DNA of 64,000 bases from positions 55,600-119,599 of IMG/VR virus record IMGVR_UViG_3300037246_000990. One strand, given 5' to 3'. This document shows, one piece after another, positions 41,116 to 51,107 of this stretch (the stretch's first letter is position 1; the number at the start of each line of letters is the position of its first letter). This DNA comes from a virus. The notes below the pieces were generated by a model, which worked only from the letters and a program-made list of their open reading frames with translations, was not told the origin of the DNA and ran no database searches. The position numbers were made by a program, and so were the translations under genes.

Positions 41116-42645
41116 CTAATCCTTTGTGTCTTCATCGCCCTGCGGGAATTGTTTCCTGAAGTCTGGCGGGTACAGGCCCTTAACTAGGCGACCGAGGCCA
41201 CCACGCCCACGGCGAGGCGTGCCTGCAGGTTGAGACTTCTGCTCAGGCAAGAGCCCTTCGGTTCCTGCACCAGAACCGAGCCACTTGGAGGCTTTCTCTA
41301 GAGCCTTACGCACGGCTGCGATGTAAGGCGCTGCTGCTTTGTTCGCTTCTTCGGCTGTCAGACCATCAAACTGTTTAAGGTAAGCACCACCTTCTGCGAT
41401 GTCGGTTCCGTCCAAAGCTTTAGGGAGCCATTCATCCATCAACCAATCCTTCGCTTCTTTCTTCGACATACCAGGGTCTCTCGCCATCTGTTCATTAGCT
41501 TTTGCCACACCGAGAGCGTCCCACCTGTCTGTCTTCTCTTTTGTTTCCTTCTTAGTAGGATTGGTTGTGACGTCGTACTTAAACGGAGCTGCGGTACCCT
41601 CAAGCATACCGGGGCGGTCCGCAGCCGCCGCCTCCGCAGCGTCTTGACCATATTCTTGCTTCATCCATTCGTACGTTGCTCGTTGACGGATTCTAGGCAG
41701 CTCTGACTGTACGAAGTTTTGGGTCGCTTCTTGGTTAGGTCCGTGCATTGCTTCTGCTTGGTCCCATTTCTGTCTCTTGATGTACTCGTCAGCGGTCTGC
41801 TGCGTCAACTTCTCCATGAAGCCGGGGAACTCTGTCTGCTCCAGTAGCGCCTTGCCTTCTACGTTATTAGCAAAGTATCTCGCAGCCTGTGCTGGACCCA
41901 TATCACGCATGACGGAGTCAGTAGACTTGTATTTACCCTCCGTTCTACTCGTCTGTGCGTCGGCTTGACGGGTGAGTGCTTGCTTGTACTTAATGTCGGC
42001 ACGTCCGGTGTCGAGTCCCATTTGATCCTTCGCCTGCTGCATAGGCCTAGGTGTTTGGAACTGTGCTGCCATGGCTTGTGTTTGATGTTCCATCATTTGC
42101 TGGATCATGAGGTCGATGATAGGATTCTTCGAGTACTTCTCTGCTGCTACGTTATTCAAGTTGACCTGTAGGTCTGTAATCCTGCGAATTGCTTCTGACT
42201 GAACATGATTCCTCAAGCGGGCTGCCTTCGTCCTCTGCTCTGGGATGTTGTAATCCAATAGTTCCACCTGACCGTCGGATGTCGGCCAACGTCCTTCTTG
42301 AAGTTCTTGAGTGAGAAAACTCGACGTCTTCTCTATCTCTTGCATTTCGGCTTGGAACTTGTCAAGGTGATTCTTCCGGAAGTTGCTGAACTCGCTTTTA
42401 TGCCACCGGTCTTCAAGAGCCTTTTGTGCCTTGCTCCCTGCTTCCGTCCAGTTGTCCAAGTAGGAGGTATCAGGGCGCATCCCTCGGGGAGTATAACCGC
42501 CGCCGTCAAAAGCTTTGCCAAAGGATCGATAAGCACTTCCTAACATCGCGCCACTAAGCCCTCGATAGGCATCACTGTTGATTGCCTTACGAACAGCTAC
42601 GCCAGTCTTACCACCTCTAGTATTTTCTTCGTTATATTCAGCCAC
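41116..42645 (-). CDS. Internal virion protein candidate
   Basis: 509 residues, helical, rich in Gln, Ala and Lys, with no membrane segment. The C-terminus is Gly/Arg-rich (R-R-G-R-G-G-L-G-R). It lies between two other long helical virion proteins, in the order seen for T7 gp14-gp15-gp16. The assignment is by position and composition. Confidence 0.62.
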   Translation of the reverse strand: MAEYNEENTRGGKTGVAVRKAINSDAYRGLSGAMLGSAYRSFGKAFDGGGYTPRGMRPDTSYLDNWTEAGSKAQKALEDRWHKSEFSNFRKNHLDKFQAEMQEIEKTSSFLTQELQEGRWPTSDGQVELLDYNIPEQRTKAARLRNHVQSEAIRRITDLQVNLNNVAAEKYSKNPIIDLMIQQMMEHQTQAMAAQFQTPRPMQQAKDQMGLDTGRADIKYKQALTRQADAQTSRTEGKYKSTDSVMRDMGPAQAARYFANNVEGKALLEQTEFPGFMEKLTQQTADEYIKRQKWDQAEAMHGPNQEATQNFVQSELPRIRQRATYEWMKQEYGQDAAEAAAADRPGMLEGTAAPFKYDVTTNPTKKETKEKTDRWDALGVAKANEQMARDPGMSKKEAKDWLMDEWLPKALDGTDIAEGGAYLKQFDGLTAEEANKAAAPYIAAVRKALEKASKWLGSGAGTEGLLPEQKSQPAGTPRRGRGGLGRLVKGLYPPDFRKQFPQGDEDTKD

Positions 42646-42654
42646 TATAGCTCC

Positions 42655-43875
42655 TTATCGGCCTGTCTCAATGCCCCAACCTGAATCCAACTGGGTGCCT
42701 CTATCGATACTCCAGCCATCTTCGTTTTCGGAGTCACCTCGACTATTCATGTACTCAAGACCAGCCGTTAAGGAAGTCCCTGCGAGGTTCATAAGCGAAC
42801 CTGCGAAGTCAGCTCCTGGATTATAACCACCACCACCACTGCTACTACCATAGGTCCTCGGAGTATAGCCTCTATCCGGAGCGCCCTCCCACATAGCAGT
42901 CATCCCACTCTGCACGCCGCCACTACCACCGCCCCTACCGCCCTTGGCACCTAGGTAGGAATCGATAGCACCGCCAATGATGGCGGGGCCCGATTTGATT
43001 GTACCCTCAATGAAATTGCCAAGGAAGTTAACAGCTTGCTGCGACTCCCTAATATCATACGCCTCTGAAATAGCTTTTTGGGCCTGCTCACCAGCCATGA
43101 TCTGCAGCTGCGCCGTGCGCTGCATAGCGTCACGGTACGAGTCATTCACTAGAGGCAGCCCGGCCATGAAGGACGCAGTCCCTGCTGCTACACGGTCAGC
43201 GTTCTGCCTAACCGAATCATAAAGTGCGAGGTTGGCTTGCCAGGTCTCCTGTACACGGGTACGCATGGCTCGTTCGCCTGCTATTAGTTCGTTAGCTTCG
43301 AACATGGCAGTCCGTCGCGCCGTCCCTCCCTTGGCGTATTGGTTCTTCAGCTTTCGCATAGCGTCCCTGAGCTGAAGGGCTGACCCCTCGTTGATGACAC
43401 CGAGGACGGAGTTCGACAGCATATCCCACGCAGGGCCCTCTTGGTTGAGGAGTTCTTCAGACTCGCGGACGCGCTGACTTTGGATCCGGAAGGAGGCTGT
43501 CTTGGAGATGGCTGAGGCATACGCTTCGGGGTCAAGGATACCCTCTCTGGCTGTGCCTAGGAGCTGCTGTCTACCTTTTTTGTCGTACCGACCAGACTCC
43601 CAAAGGGCTTGGTCTGGTTGTGAGAGCCCCACACCACTGGTGTCGAACAGACTGGTGGGGTCATCAACGTTTTTGACATTTGTGAACTCGGTGAAGGAGT
43701 TAGGGTCAGATCCTAAAAGCCCGAACACAGTAGCTTTAGCCTGCTCACCTGCGATACCTCGGGCACGTTCTCTAGCAACAGCTTCCATGGAGGCTATGCC
43801 GGTGTGTTGTATAGCTCCAGCTGCCTTCTTGGCTCTTTTGATGCCTTTCTTGTTGGAAAAGATCTCAATTCCCAT
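42655..43875 (-). CDS. Internal virion protein candidate with Gly-rich tail
   Basis: 406 residues. The first 290 are helical and alanine-rich; a short hydrophobic segment (G-P-A-I-I-G-G-A-I-D) is followed by Gly/Ser-rich linkers (G-G-R-G-G-G-S-G-G and S-S-S-G-G-G-G) and a polar end. This resembles gp14-like ejection proteins of podoviruses. It has its own promoter P5, 36 bases upstream. Confidence 0.62.
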   Translation of the reverse strand: MGIEIFSNKKGIKRAKKAAGAIQHTGIASMEAVARERARGIAGEQAKATVFGLLGSDPNSFTEFTNVKNVDDPTSLFDTSGVGLSQPDQALWESGRYDKKGRQQLLGTAREGILDPEAYASAISKTASFRIQSQRVRESEELLNQEGPAWDMLSNSVLGVINEGSALQLRDAMRKLKNQYAKGGTARRTAMFEANELIAGERAMRTRVQETWQANLALYDSVRQNADRVAAGTASFMAGLPLVNDSYRDAMQRTAQLQIMAGEQAQKAISEAYDIRESQQAVNFLGNFIEGTIKSGPAIIGGAIDSYLGAKGGRGGGSGGVQSGMTAMWEGAPDRGYTPRTYGSSSGGGGYNPGADFAGSLMNLAGTSLTAGLEYMNSRGDSENEDGWSIDRGTQLDSGWGIETGR

Positions 43876-43910
43876 ACTACCTCTCTAAGTAAAGCGCATA
43901 CTCCTACATA

Positions 43911-43939
43911 ATTATAGGAAATTCCTCACTATTTTGCAA
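43911..43939 (-). promoter_or_regulatory. Promoter P5 (class B)
   Basis: On the minus strand: TTGCAA (43939-43934), 17-base spacer, TATAAT (43916-43911). The spacer ends in AATTTCC, as in P6, not in AAAGAAAAGC as in class A. The -35 box begins 2 bases after the stop of the upstream adhesin gene. Drives the internal virion protein genes. Confidence 0.85.
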
Positions 43940-43940
43940 A

Positions 43941-46604
43941 TCACGGCCAAGGAGGCTGTCCTGTCAGAGTCTCAGAGCTGAACGGTCCATCCGGGAATAC
44001 ATCTTCACCTAGACTCCATGCTGCGTGGATAGGTCCAAACGTTTTGGGTTCGTCGAGCACCCCATTGGTGGTGTTTGGTCGTCTCCACCCTATATCCACC
44101 CCGACGTTAGCTTCATTGTGCATCATCAAGAGGCCAGGGTAGGCGGTGTAGTGAGCTGTGGTACCGGCGTCGGGGTACCCTGCTCCATTGATGTGCCCTG
44201 CTGGCTGGATGACTCCGTTTTGGTCAGCCCAGTTCGGCCTTCCATCAGTAGCTGCGAATTCCACCGGAGGTAGCCTTCCTCTGACAGTATCGTTCTGGCC
44301 TAGGTTTTGATCAGTCCAAAGGCTTCGCGTGGGAGAGAAGATGTCAGACAATTTGCAGTCTTCAGACCATGCGTTTGAACTCTTACCAGCCAGAGTCCCA
44401 GATGTGATAGTTCTAAGAAAGTTCACGCCTCCACCGAGGAGGTGGTTTCCAGTATCTCTGAGTGTTCTTGCTGTAGTGCTGTATTCGTCGGCAATTGCTC
44501 CAAATTGCCAAAGGTGTATCAAGTTCTCAGCGAAGATATATTCCTTAGCTCCATCAATTCTGGTATTTGAATTCTTCTTCCAATCGATGTCCGTTCCATA
44601 CCCTTGGTTATACAAGTAATGGATAGCAGTTAGAGAGGAACCTTTGAATGGGTTGTGTCTCCCGTCTGCCCCGGATTCTCCAGAATTAAAAGGTAAAAGA
44701 TATGACGGACTGCTATCCCTCTGCTCAGCGACGCCTGGGTTGAACCCCATACCGTCCCAGTTGTCGAGGGCTACATTCCACATCCCCATCTGATGGATTG
44801 TAAATGACCCGTTCTGGACCTTTGTTTCGTCGCCTTTATAAACACCGTTTGTATAGAACGGAATCGGCGTCGCATTCTGGCCGATACCATAAATGTAGTC
44901 GCTTGTCAAGTCTTGGTTCATTGGTTCAAGTAGCTGGGAAGGTGTATTTTGCTTGATGATGTAGGCCCCGTCAGCTACCATTTGGTTTAGCAAAGTCATC
45001 CCATTTGCTGGAAAACTCCACCTGTCGTCAGGGTTTGTTAGATTATAATGTCTATTTTGAGAGTAAACCCTGATCTTTGGTGTATCAGCAGCCCCTCCTT
45101 GCGCCCCCCCCTCAAAACAGATAACATAGAACATCCATCCGTAGTTTGTAAGCCATGCGTCCGGGAACGTACCCCATAAGTAAGACCTATCATCGGCGTC
45201 GGGAGGGTTGTGATCGCCAAACGTCCATGTCCAGAAATCTGCTGAAATAGCGTTATTGTTGATTCCATCGGTATCCCATACGGTAACGGTGACAGTGGGT
45301 TGCAGTTCCCTGCCCGGAGGCTGCCCGCCGGGTCTTGTAGCGTCTAGCTGTATACGTATTGCATTGTGGTTCCAGTTGTAAGGGGCGCTAGCGTTGTAAG
45401 AGTTCCTGGTGAATATGGTATTAAGAGCCGATAGCTTGCCGTTTTCTTCGGTTGTGGCGTCTACCATCGGTGTAATGTGCTGACTTTCTAGTCGCACCCA
45501 GAACGCTATAGTCCATGCGTTGTCTATGATGTTAAATTCCTTTGGCTGTTGAGCTAAGTACCAACTACCCCTGGTAACTGTATCGAAATTCGGATCAGGC
45601 GCCACCTCTCTTCGCCAGATCCTAAGAGAGTTGAGGTGCGGGAATACATATTCGCTAGGTGCCCAAGGGTCTTGGGGTATGTTGTCTCCAAGACCATCGA
45701 ACCCACCCCATAGGACGAGTGAGAGGTTTACCTCATCTTGTTCTACTGTCCGACCTAGTGCTTGTAGGAAGAATGTGAACGTCACATTCTCTTCAGTAGT
45801 GCTGATCGAGATAGGGGAGAACATGACTGATTGGCTGGTCTCGAAACTACCGGGTCGACTGGTCCCTACAGGTACAGGGCGTTCAATCTCTGCGCCATGT
45901 GCTTGATCGTCGAGGTTAGCGAAAGATTCTGTTGCAGGGTACAACGTGATTGTTTGTTGCAGCTCAGCTATGTTGGCGTCGAATGTTTGGTTTGCTCCTT
46001 CCATACTCCAGAGACGAAACACTGCTGGTTCGTTGCTAGACCCTGCTATATACTTGTCCAGAACCACAGAACCCCACGCGTAAACACTGTATCCGTTATA
46101 CATGGTGATTTGGTCTTGCACCATAGTACCCAACGATGTCGGACCGTTCTTGTTGCCTTCGATCTGCATGAGACTTCCACCCATGTGGAAAGTAATCGTT
46201 TGGATAGCAGAAGAAGACCCATCCCGCCCTACGGATTTGACAGTTGCTGTGTAGGATCCGTTTACGTTCTTGTATCTCAGTTCGTTGGTGTAGGCTGACT
46301 TGGTTTCAGATACACCGGTCTCGGTGTTCGTGATCTTTATCTCATAGCGTAGGTGTTGGTCTGAGTCAGGAGCAGTCCATGTCAGCTTCAGCGTTTGGTA
46401 CCCTGTGTAAGCTACTAGACCTGTCGGAGGATACAACAATCGATGAGGGTTGTTCTTAGAGGGTTCGTATGGGTTGGAGGCTTGTCTATTATTAAGAGCA
46501 GCGTCCATTAGGTTTCCGATTCTTTGCAGCAACATCTTCTCGTCGGGCGGAAGCCCTCGCATTCTGCTGAACCTATGAAAGATTGCATTTCTTCGTCTAG
46601 CCAT
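43941..46604 (-). CDS. Large adhesin/tail fibre with Fn3 and LamG-like domains
   Basis: 887 residues. Residues about 60-140 form an Fn3 domain (P-P-T-G-L-V-A-Y, L-K-L-T-W-T-A-P-D, Y-E-I-K-I-T). From about 330 to 640 the sequence has concanavalin/LamG features: A-W-T-I-A-F-W-V-R-L, later Y-T-N-G-V-Y-K-G and H-Q-M-G-M-W-N-V-A-L-D. Such folds bind glycans. It is likely a receptor-binding or decoration protein on the tail. The N-terminal 50 residues may attach to the two Fn3 proteins that precede it in transcription order. It has no chaperone or pectate-lyase segment. Confidence 0.78.
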   Translation of the reverse strand: MARRRNAIFHRFSRMRGLPPDEKMLLQRIGNLMDAALNNRQASNPYEPSKNNPHRLLYPPTGLVAYTGYQTLKLTWTAPDSDQHLRYEIKITNTETGVSETKSAYTNELRYKNVNGSYTATVKSVGRDGSSSAIQTITFHMGGSLMQIEGNKNGPTSLGTMVQDQITMYNGYSVYAWGSVVLDKYIAGSSNEPAVFRLWSMEGANQTFDANIAELQQTITLYPATESFANLDDQAHGAEIERPVPVGTSRPGSFETSQSVMFSPISISTTEENVTFTFFLQALGRTVEQDEVNLSLVLWGGFDGLGDNIPQDPWAPSEYVFPHLNSLRIWRREVAPDPNFDTVTRGSWYLAQQPKEFNIIDNAWTIAFWVRLESQHITPMVDATTEENGKLSALNTIFTRNSYNASAPYNWNHNAIRIQLDATRPGGQPPGRELQPTVTVTVWDTDGINNNAISADFWTWTFGDHNPPDADDRSYLWGTFPDAWLTNYGWMFYVICFEGGAQGGAADTPKIRVYSQNRHYNLTNPDDRWSFPANGMTLLNQMVADGAYIIKQNTPSQLLEPMNQDLTSDYIYGIGQNATPIPFYTNGVYKGDETKVQNGSFTIHQMGMWNVALDNWDGMGFNPGVAEQRDSSPSYLLPFNSGESGADGRHNPFKGSSLTAIHYLYNQGYGTDIDWKKNSNTRIDGAKEYIFAENLIHLWQFGAIADEYSTTARTLRDTGNHLLGGGVNFLRTITSGTLAGKSSNAWSEDCKLSDIFSPTRSLWTDQNLGQNDTVRGRLPPVEFAATDGRPNWADQNGVIQPAGHINGAGYPDAGTTAHYTAYPGLLMMHNEANVGVDIGWRRPNTTNGVLDEPKTFGPIHAAWSLGEDVFPDGPFSSETLTGQPPWP

Positions 46605-47485
46605 TATCCTGCTCCCGCTTCAAGTGCATTAAGGTGACACCATTCAATCAATGTAGAGTTAGCTTTTCTCACCCCACCAGTTTCAGTTGTTGTCAGATCC
46701 CACGCAACTACCCTTACCACTACGGATGAACCAGAGTCTGGGTGCTCCACAGGGAACGGTCCTATGTTTAAGGAGTTGTAGTTTTCTCCGAACGTGAGGC
46801 GCTCATACTCAGTATCGCTTATCAAGCTACCTTGACTATCATAGACAGCCACCCATACCGAGGCTTGTATCTTTCCATCACCAATGAAAGCACATGCAGG
46901 GTCTGCGTACCCTGTTAGAAAGCCCCATACCATGCTAGTACCACCGGGATTAAGCGGTGTGTATTGCAAGTCCGTTCCCAATCCACCCAGGATTGTGTGC
47001 GCTGTGTTTACTTCTAACGTAGTGTAGAAGCTCTCAGCACTATGCGCCCTTATCTCAAATAGTTGAGGGTCGACAGTTAGTACTTCTGAAAACGGGGTAG
47101 TTGTACCGTCTCGTCTAACTCCGCGCACTCTAATATATCTTGCTGACTGTAATCCTTCAAGCACAATGTCTTGTCCAAACGTAGTAACTGTAGTGAATGT
47201 TGAGAAATTACTGAACGTCGATACGTGCGCCTCGTAGAAATTAATCCTTTGATCGGGCAGCGCAGGCCAAGTAATAATTGCACCTTGTATCGATTCACTA
47301 GAGGTTAGCTGGGGAATCGGTAGGCTCTGATCCGGTTTGCGTTTCAGCAGCCTAAGCGACTCGTCTAAGCTAGTCATCTCTTTCATATTCTGTAAGTCCG
47401 CAAACGCTCGATCCAGCTCCTGGCGTTGGGATTTGGTCAGGTTCGTGAAGAACTTTGAGAAGCTACCTAAGAACTCTCCAGCCAT
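46604..47485 (-). CDS. Fn3-containing virion protein
   Basis: 293 residues. After a helical N-terminus of about 50 residues, an Fn3 domain is seen (G-A-I-I-T-W-P-A-L, F-Y-E-A-H-V-S, Y-I-R-V-R-G-V-R-R-D-G). A second beta-rich region follows. Start and end touch the neighbours (TAATG/ATGA). Probably part of the tail-fibre attachment complex. Confidence 0.72.
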   Translation of the reverse strand: MAGEFLGSFSKFFTNLTKSQRQELDRAFADLQNMKEMTSLDESLRLLKRKPDQSLPIPQLTSSESIQGAIITWPALPDQRINFYEAHVSTFSNFSTFTTVTTFGQDIVLEGLQSARYIRVRGVRRDGTTTPFSEVLTVDPQLFEIRAHSAESFYTTLEVNTAHTILGGLGTDLQYTPLNPGGTSMVWGFLTGYADPACAFIGDGKIQASVWVAVYDSQGSLISDTEYERLTFGENYNSLNIGPFPVEHPDSGSSVVVRVVAWDLTTTETGGVRKANSTLIEWCHLNALEAGAG

Positions 47486-48531
47486 TACGTCACCAATGAT
47501 TCAAAGATATTAAAGTTCTTGACTTTCACGATGGCATCGCTTTCGTATTGGAACTTAGTTCGGAAGTCAATTGGATAGAATGCATTGGCTCTGTTAGGAG
47601 CAGACATGACCCTTCCTTCAAGTCGTAACCCGTAGTCACCCCCCTGCATTGTTGAGAACTTCTGTACGAAGGTTCCTCTCCTCGGGCACTCCCACGCTCC
47701 CGGTGAGATTAGAGGCGAATAGAACTCTTCAACACCAACACTAAAGGCATAGAAGCCAGATACTCCGAAGTTGCTGTTAGTAGCATACGCGGTAGCAAAG
47801 AACTGTCGACCCTTTTGTACGTAGTCGGAGTCTTCCCCTGTCGCTCCTACGTTCTCCATCCATCTGAACTCGCAATCTGTCCACTCTACATTTCCCTGAT
47901 TCTCTTTCGCAGTAGAGAAAGACCAATCTCTCGCTACCTTCACTTCAAAGTCAATAGCGTAGTATGCCTTCCCTCCAATCGCTGTGTAGTCTCTATCAAA
48001 GATAGGGGTCCACGGATTGTTGTTCTTGGCCGATACCCTAGTGGCTGACTCACTGCCGTCATAGAGTCCATACGATTGAGAGTACGGAGTAGATACATCG
48101 AGCGCATCAGACCAAGGCCCTACCTCTCCGTTCTTAGTGACTATCCTGATCCTTAGGAAGTACTGTACCCCTTCATCTAAACCCGGCCAGATGTACGTAG
48201 TCTCGGGTGACTGGAACTGGTCGAAGTTGTAGAACCCTTCTGTCGCACTGAGCTGATACTCATAGAACAAGAGGTTCTTGATCCCTCTAGGAGTCTCAAA
48301 ACTCACCCTGATTTCTTTGAACGATACCGCAGTCGTGATATCCTGCGGTACGATCTTAGGCACGAACTCAGAAAACGTACGTTGAGGCGACTGCTGCACC
48401 TGAGCGGCTAAGGATATACCCACGGCCTGCTCAAGATGACCAAGGAACAACTTGAGTTGAGACACCCTGCCAGCAGGCCATTTCCGAAGCCGTACTTCGG
48501 TCTGAGTAACGAGGGACTGTACGCGACCCAT
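47485..48531 (-). CDS. Fn3-containing virion protein
   Basis: 348 residues. Helical N-terminus of about 60 residues, then an Fn3 domain (I-R-V-S-F-E-T-P-R, Y-E-Y-Q-L-S, Y-F-L-R-I-R-I-V-T-K-N-G-E-V-G-P-W-S) and a C-terminal beta domain of about 190 residues. Same domain order as the following gene, so the two probably arose by duplication. Tail-associated by position. Confidence 0.72.
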   Translation of the reverse strand: MGRVQSLVTQTEVRLRKWPAGRVSQLKLFLGHLEQAVGISLAAQVQQSPQRTFSEFVPKIVPQDITTAVSFKEIRVSFETPRGIKNLLFYEYQLSATEGFYNFDQFQSPETTYIWPGLDEGVQYFLRIRIVTKNGEVGPWSDALDVSTPYSQSYGLYDGSESATRVSAKNNNPWTPIFDRDYTAIGGKAYYAIDFEVKVARDWSFSTAKENQGNVEWTDCEFRWMENVGATGEDSDYVQKGRQFFATAYATNSNFGVSGFYAFSVGVEEFYSPLISPGAWECPRRGTFVQKFSTMQGGDYGLRLEGRVMSAPNRANAFYPIDFRTKFQYESDAIVKVKNFNIFESLVT

Positions 48532-51107
48532 TATGCTATCGTATTGTCGATGCCGGTGTCTATGAAGTTTGCTGGCTGTGTCTTGTAGTAGAACCTGGCG
48601 CCCAAGATCTTCGTATAGACATCTGCTTGAGCGTTTCGGAACGTAAGCCTGACGTACTCCTCAGGCGTAGACCCGGCCGAAGGCACCCTCATTCTACGTA
48701 TCCCGTCGTTGAGCCCAAACTGCAACGACACCGCAGAGCTGGAAGTAGCTAGGGTCTGTGTGATACCCTTAGCCATCTCCACTGTAGCTGTCCATGTACA
48801 AGCGTCGTCGCTCCCAATCCTCATCTCTATTGTGTGCGGGTGCATCCGGCCTGTAGCCTGGAATACATCAGCACCCAACCCACCAGCCCTTAGGTAGTGG
48901 GTCCGGATCATGGTATCGATGGGGTACTCAACTCCAGTCGCGTCCACCCAGTTCTTGGAGGAGTCGTTGAACAGCCTGTAAATCATCCCGTCTGCCCCGC
49001 CTGCCAGGATTTGGAACTGTCCATTAGCGTCTTCGATCTCACACGCATCCTGGAAGTTCAAGTTAGCAGCAGGAGGAGTGACGATCTCCGACCAATACCC
49101 CACCTCAACAGAGTCAATCGGGTACTGGTAGCAGAAGATTGAGGAGTAACCCCCTGAAGCATCCGGGTTGAACTGAAGGATCATGTTCTTAGCTCTACTG
49201 TGGACCGTGTGTATCAGCTCGATGTTGGCCTTGTTCACGTCGCTGGAATCGTACTTGTCCCGGATAGGCTCACTGATCTTCTGGGTCTCACTGAGGTCGA
49301 AGAGCCTCAGCCCGTCACGGTCAACTGAGTAACCGATCAGGCGAGCATTCCCAGCAGCCCTCCGACCCACACAGCCCATGCCGTGTACGATCTTGTCGAA
49401 GGAGAAGTCAGGGTTGTCGCCGATGAGCTGCCACTTACCAGTCTCAGTCTCAATCACCGCCCCTGCGTAGGTCTCATAGATGGCCGTGATCTTGGCGTCC
49501 ATGTCCAGGGCGTTGATGAGCGGGAAGCTTTCAGGCTCGGCGTCCTCAGAGTAGTACAGGGTGTATGGGTTCTGGGGGTCACCGGCCATCAGGATTGTTT
49601 TCTTCCACGCGTACACGATGGAGCATCGCGGGGGTACGGAGTTATCGTCTGCGTAGTCCCCTGCCTGCGGCGCGGTCTCATTGCCGAGGCTACCGTCCGC
49701 AACGATGTCCTTGTAGGTGGTGGTGGTGTTGTCGAGGATCTCGTCAAGGTACAGCCAGACCGATCCATTGCCTACTGTTCGGTAGATCCGTCGCGTTGTG
49801 ACTTGCGTATCCAGCGAAACCGGGACCCGAGTGAGGTCAATTTGGAGGTGATGATCGGCGGCCACAGATACAGAAGCAGGACCAGCATTACTAAGATGAC
49901 CATACTTAGAAACGTAAACAATCTTATAGCTGTAGACGCCAGTGAGTTCACCCTCGCCCTCCCCTGAGGGCGTCGCAACGGGCGCACCCTCGTCGGCCTT
50001 CTGGTATTTGTCAATCCGAAGCCCGCTGGTGACCGTCTGGGCTGTTGAGAGATAGAACTCAAAACGCGTTCTTCGTATCGTCTGGTCCTCTGGGTAGAAG
50101 TATCCTGTTTGTTGTCCGACCGGGGAGTTGAATTGACCACTACCCGGTGCCCCTGATGCAAAGTCGAGCCTTATTTTGTTCCATCCTTCTCTAATCACTC
50201 CGTTTGTGAAGTCGAATTGCCAGTTGTTGTTGGCCGTGGTATCACTGTCCGGACTGACGTACACAGACAACACAGGGCCTGCTGTCTTGAAGCCCTGGTT
50301 GGTCGGAAAGGTCAGTGACTTGGTCAGTGAGCCACGGGGGAAGTATGTGAAGAACGATACTCGGTTCCGGATCGCTTCTGGATTCTCTCGGGCGTCTCCT
50401 TGGGCATAGAACCCAGAGTCAGCGTGTGCTTTCTCAAAGGAGAACACGTCTGATGCGTAGAAGGCGGAAGAACCGATGGGGGGCCCGCTCTGTCCTGCGG
50501 CGTCAATCCGCACAGCCGATCCGTCCCAGGTAACATGCCCTGTGGTGCCGCTGGCTTGATCGGATAGCTCACAGAGGTGGGGTGCCCAAGCGGAAGCGTC
50601 ATCGAACTCCTCGACGACCGTAATCTCAGCACCCGGGGGGGCTACACCCCATTTGGTGAACACAGCGCCGTCGTACTTGACGAGGTCATCGCCTACACCC
50701 ACCTTATCGGGGTCGTAGTTAGTGACGAACATGAATCTGTCGAGGAAGGTTGAGTGGTGGTATAGGTCAGCTGTCCTACCTGTGAGGAGCGGGGTTATCG
50801 CACCGTTCTCGACTCGGCCAAGTATGGTACCTGCTGCCGTCATTGTCTGGCGTAGGATGGTACCGTCAAGGTCAGCCGACTTGAAGAACTCAACCCATGT
50901 AACCTTCTTGGTCGAGCCCCTTTCAGTGTAGGGGGTGTTTAAGACTCTAGAGCTACCACGTATCTTAGAAATAGCACCGTACTCTTCGAAGAAGTCACAG
51001 TTCTGAGCAATCGAAAGCTGCTCAGCCTGCAAGACTTCGGGGGTGCTCTTCGTGTAGAGCCCTTGAAATCCTTTGATGTCAAGGTACGGGATATGCTCTC
51101 TACCCAT
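48531..51107 (-). CDS. Tail nozzle-like protein (T7 gp12/P22 gp10-type role)
   Basis: 858 residues, beta-rich. The start (G-F-Q-G-L-Y-T-K-S, then A-Q-N-C-D-F-F-E-E-Y-G, R-G-S-S-R-V-L) matches the beginning of podovirus nozzle/tubular proteins, where G-L-x-T and N-x-x-x-x-x-x-G-x-L-x-x-R are conserved. Repeated blade-like segments in the middle suggest a beta-propeller with inserted carbohydrate-binding-like domains (about residues 165-370). It directly follows the adaptor gene in transcription order, as in T7-like phages. It forms the distal tail tube in those phages. Confidence 0.75.
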   Translation of the reverse strand: MGREHIPYLDIKGFQGLYTKSTPEVLQAEQLSIAQNCDFFEEYGAISKIRGSSRVLNTPYTERGSTKKVTWVEFFKSADLDGTILRQTMTAAGTILGRVENGAITPLLTGRTADLYHHSTFLDRFMFVTNYDPDKVGVGDDLVKYDGAVFTKWGVAPPGAEITVVEEFDDASAWAPHLCELSDQASGTTGHVTWDGSAVRIDAAGQSGPPIGSSAFYASDVFSFEKAHADSGFYAQGDARENPEAIRNRVSFFTYFPRGSLTKSLTFPTNQGFKTAGPVLSVYVSPDSDTTANNNWQFDFTNGVIREGWNKIRLDFASGAPGSGQFNSPVGQQTGYFYPEDQTIRRTRFEFYLSTAQTVTSGLRIDKYQKADEGAPVATPSGEGEGELTGVYSYKIVYVSKYGHLSNAGPASVSVAADHHLQIDLTRVPVSLDTQVTTRRIYRTVGNGSVWLYLDEILDNTTTTYKDIVADGSLGNETAPQAGDYADDNSVPPRCSIVYAWKKTILMAGDPQNPYTLYYSEDAEPESFPLINALDMDAKITAIYETYAGAVIETETGKWQLIGDNPDFSFDKIVHGMGCVGRRAAGNARLIGYSVDRDGLRLFDLSETQKISEPIRDKYDSSDVNKANIELIHTVHSRAKNMILQFNPDASGGYSSIFCYQYPIDSVEVGYWSEIVTPPAANLNFQDACEIEDANGQFQILAGGADGMIYRLFNDSSKNWVDATGVEYPIDTMIRTHYLRAGGLGADVFQATGRMHPHTIEMRIGSDDACTWTATVEMAKGITQTLATSSSAVSLQFGLNDGIRRMRVPSAGSTPEEYVRLTFRNAQADVYTKILGARFYYKTQPANFIDTGIDNTIA

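Noticed and set aside
49383-49967. Open frame of 194 codons on the + strand
   Set aside because: Inside the nozzle-like gene; antisense shadow without start signals.
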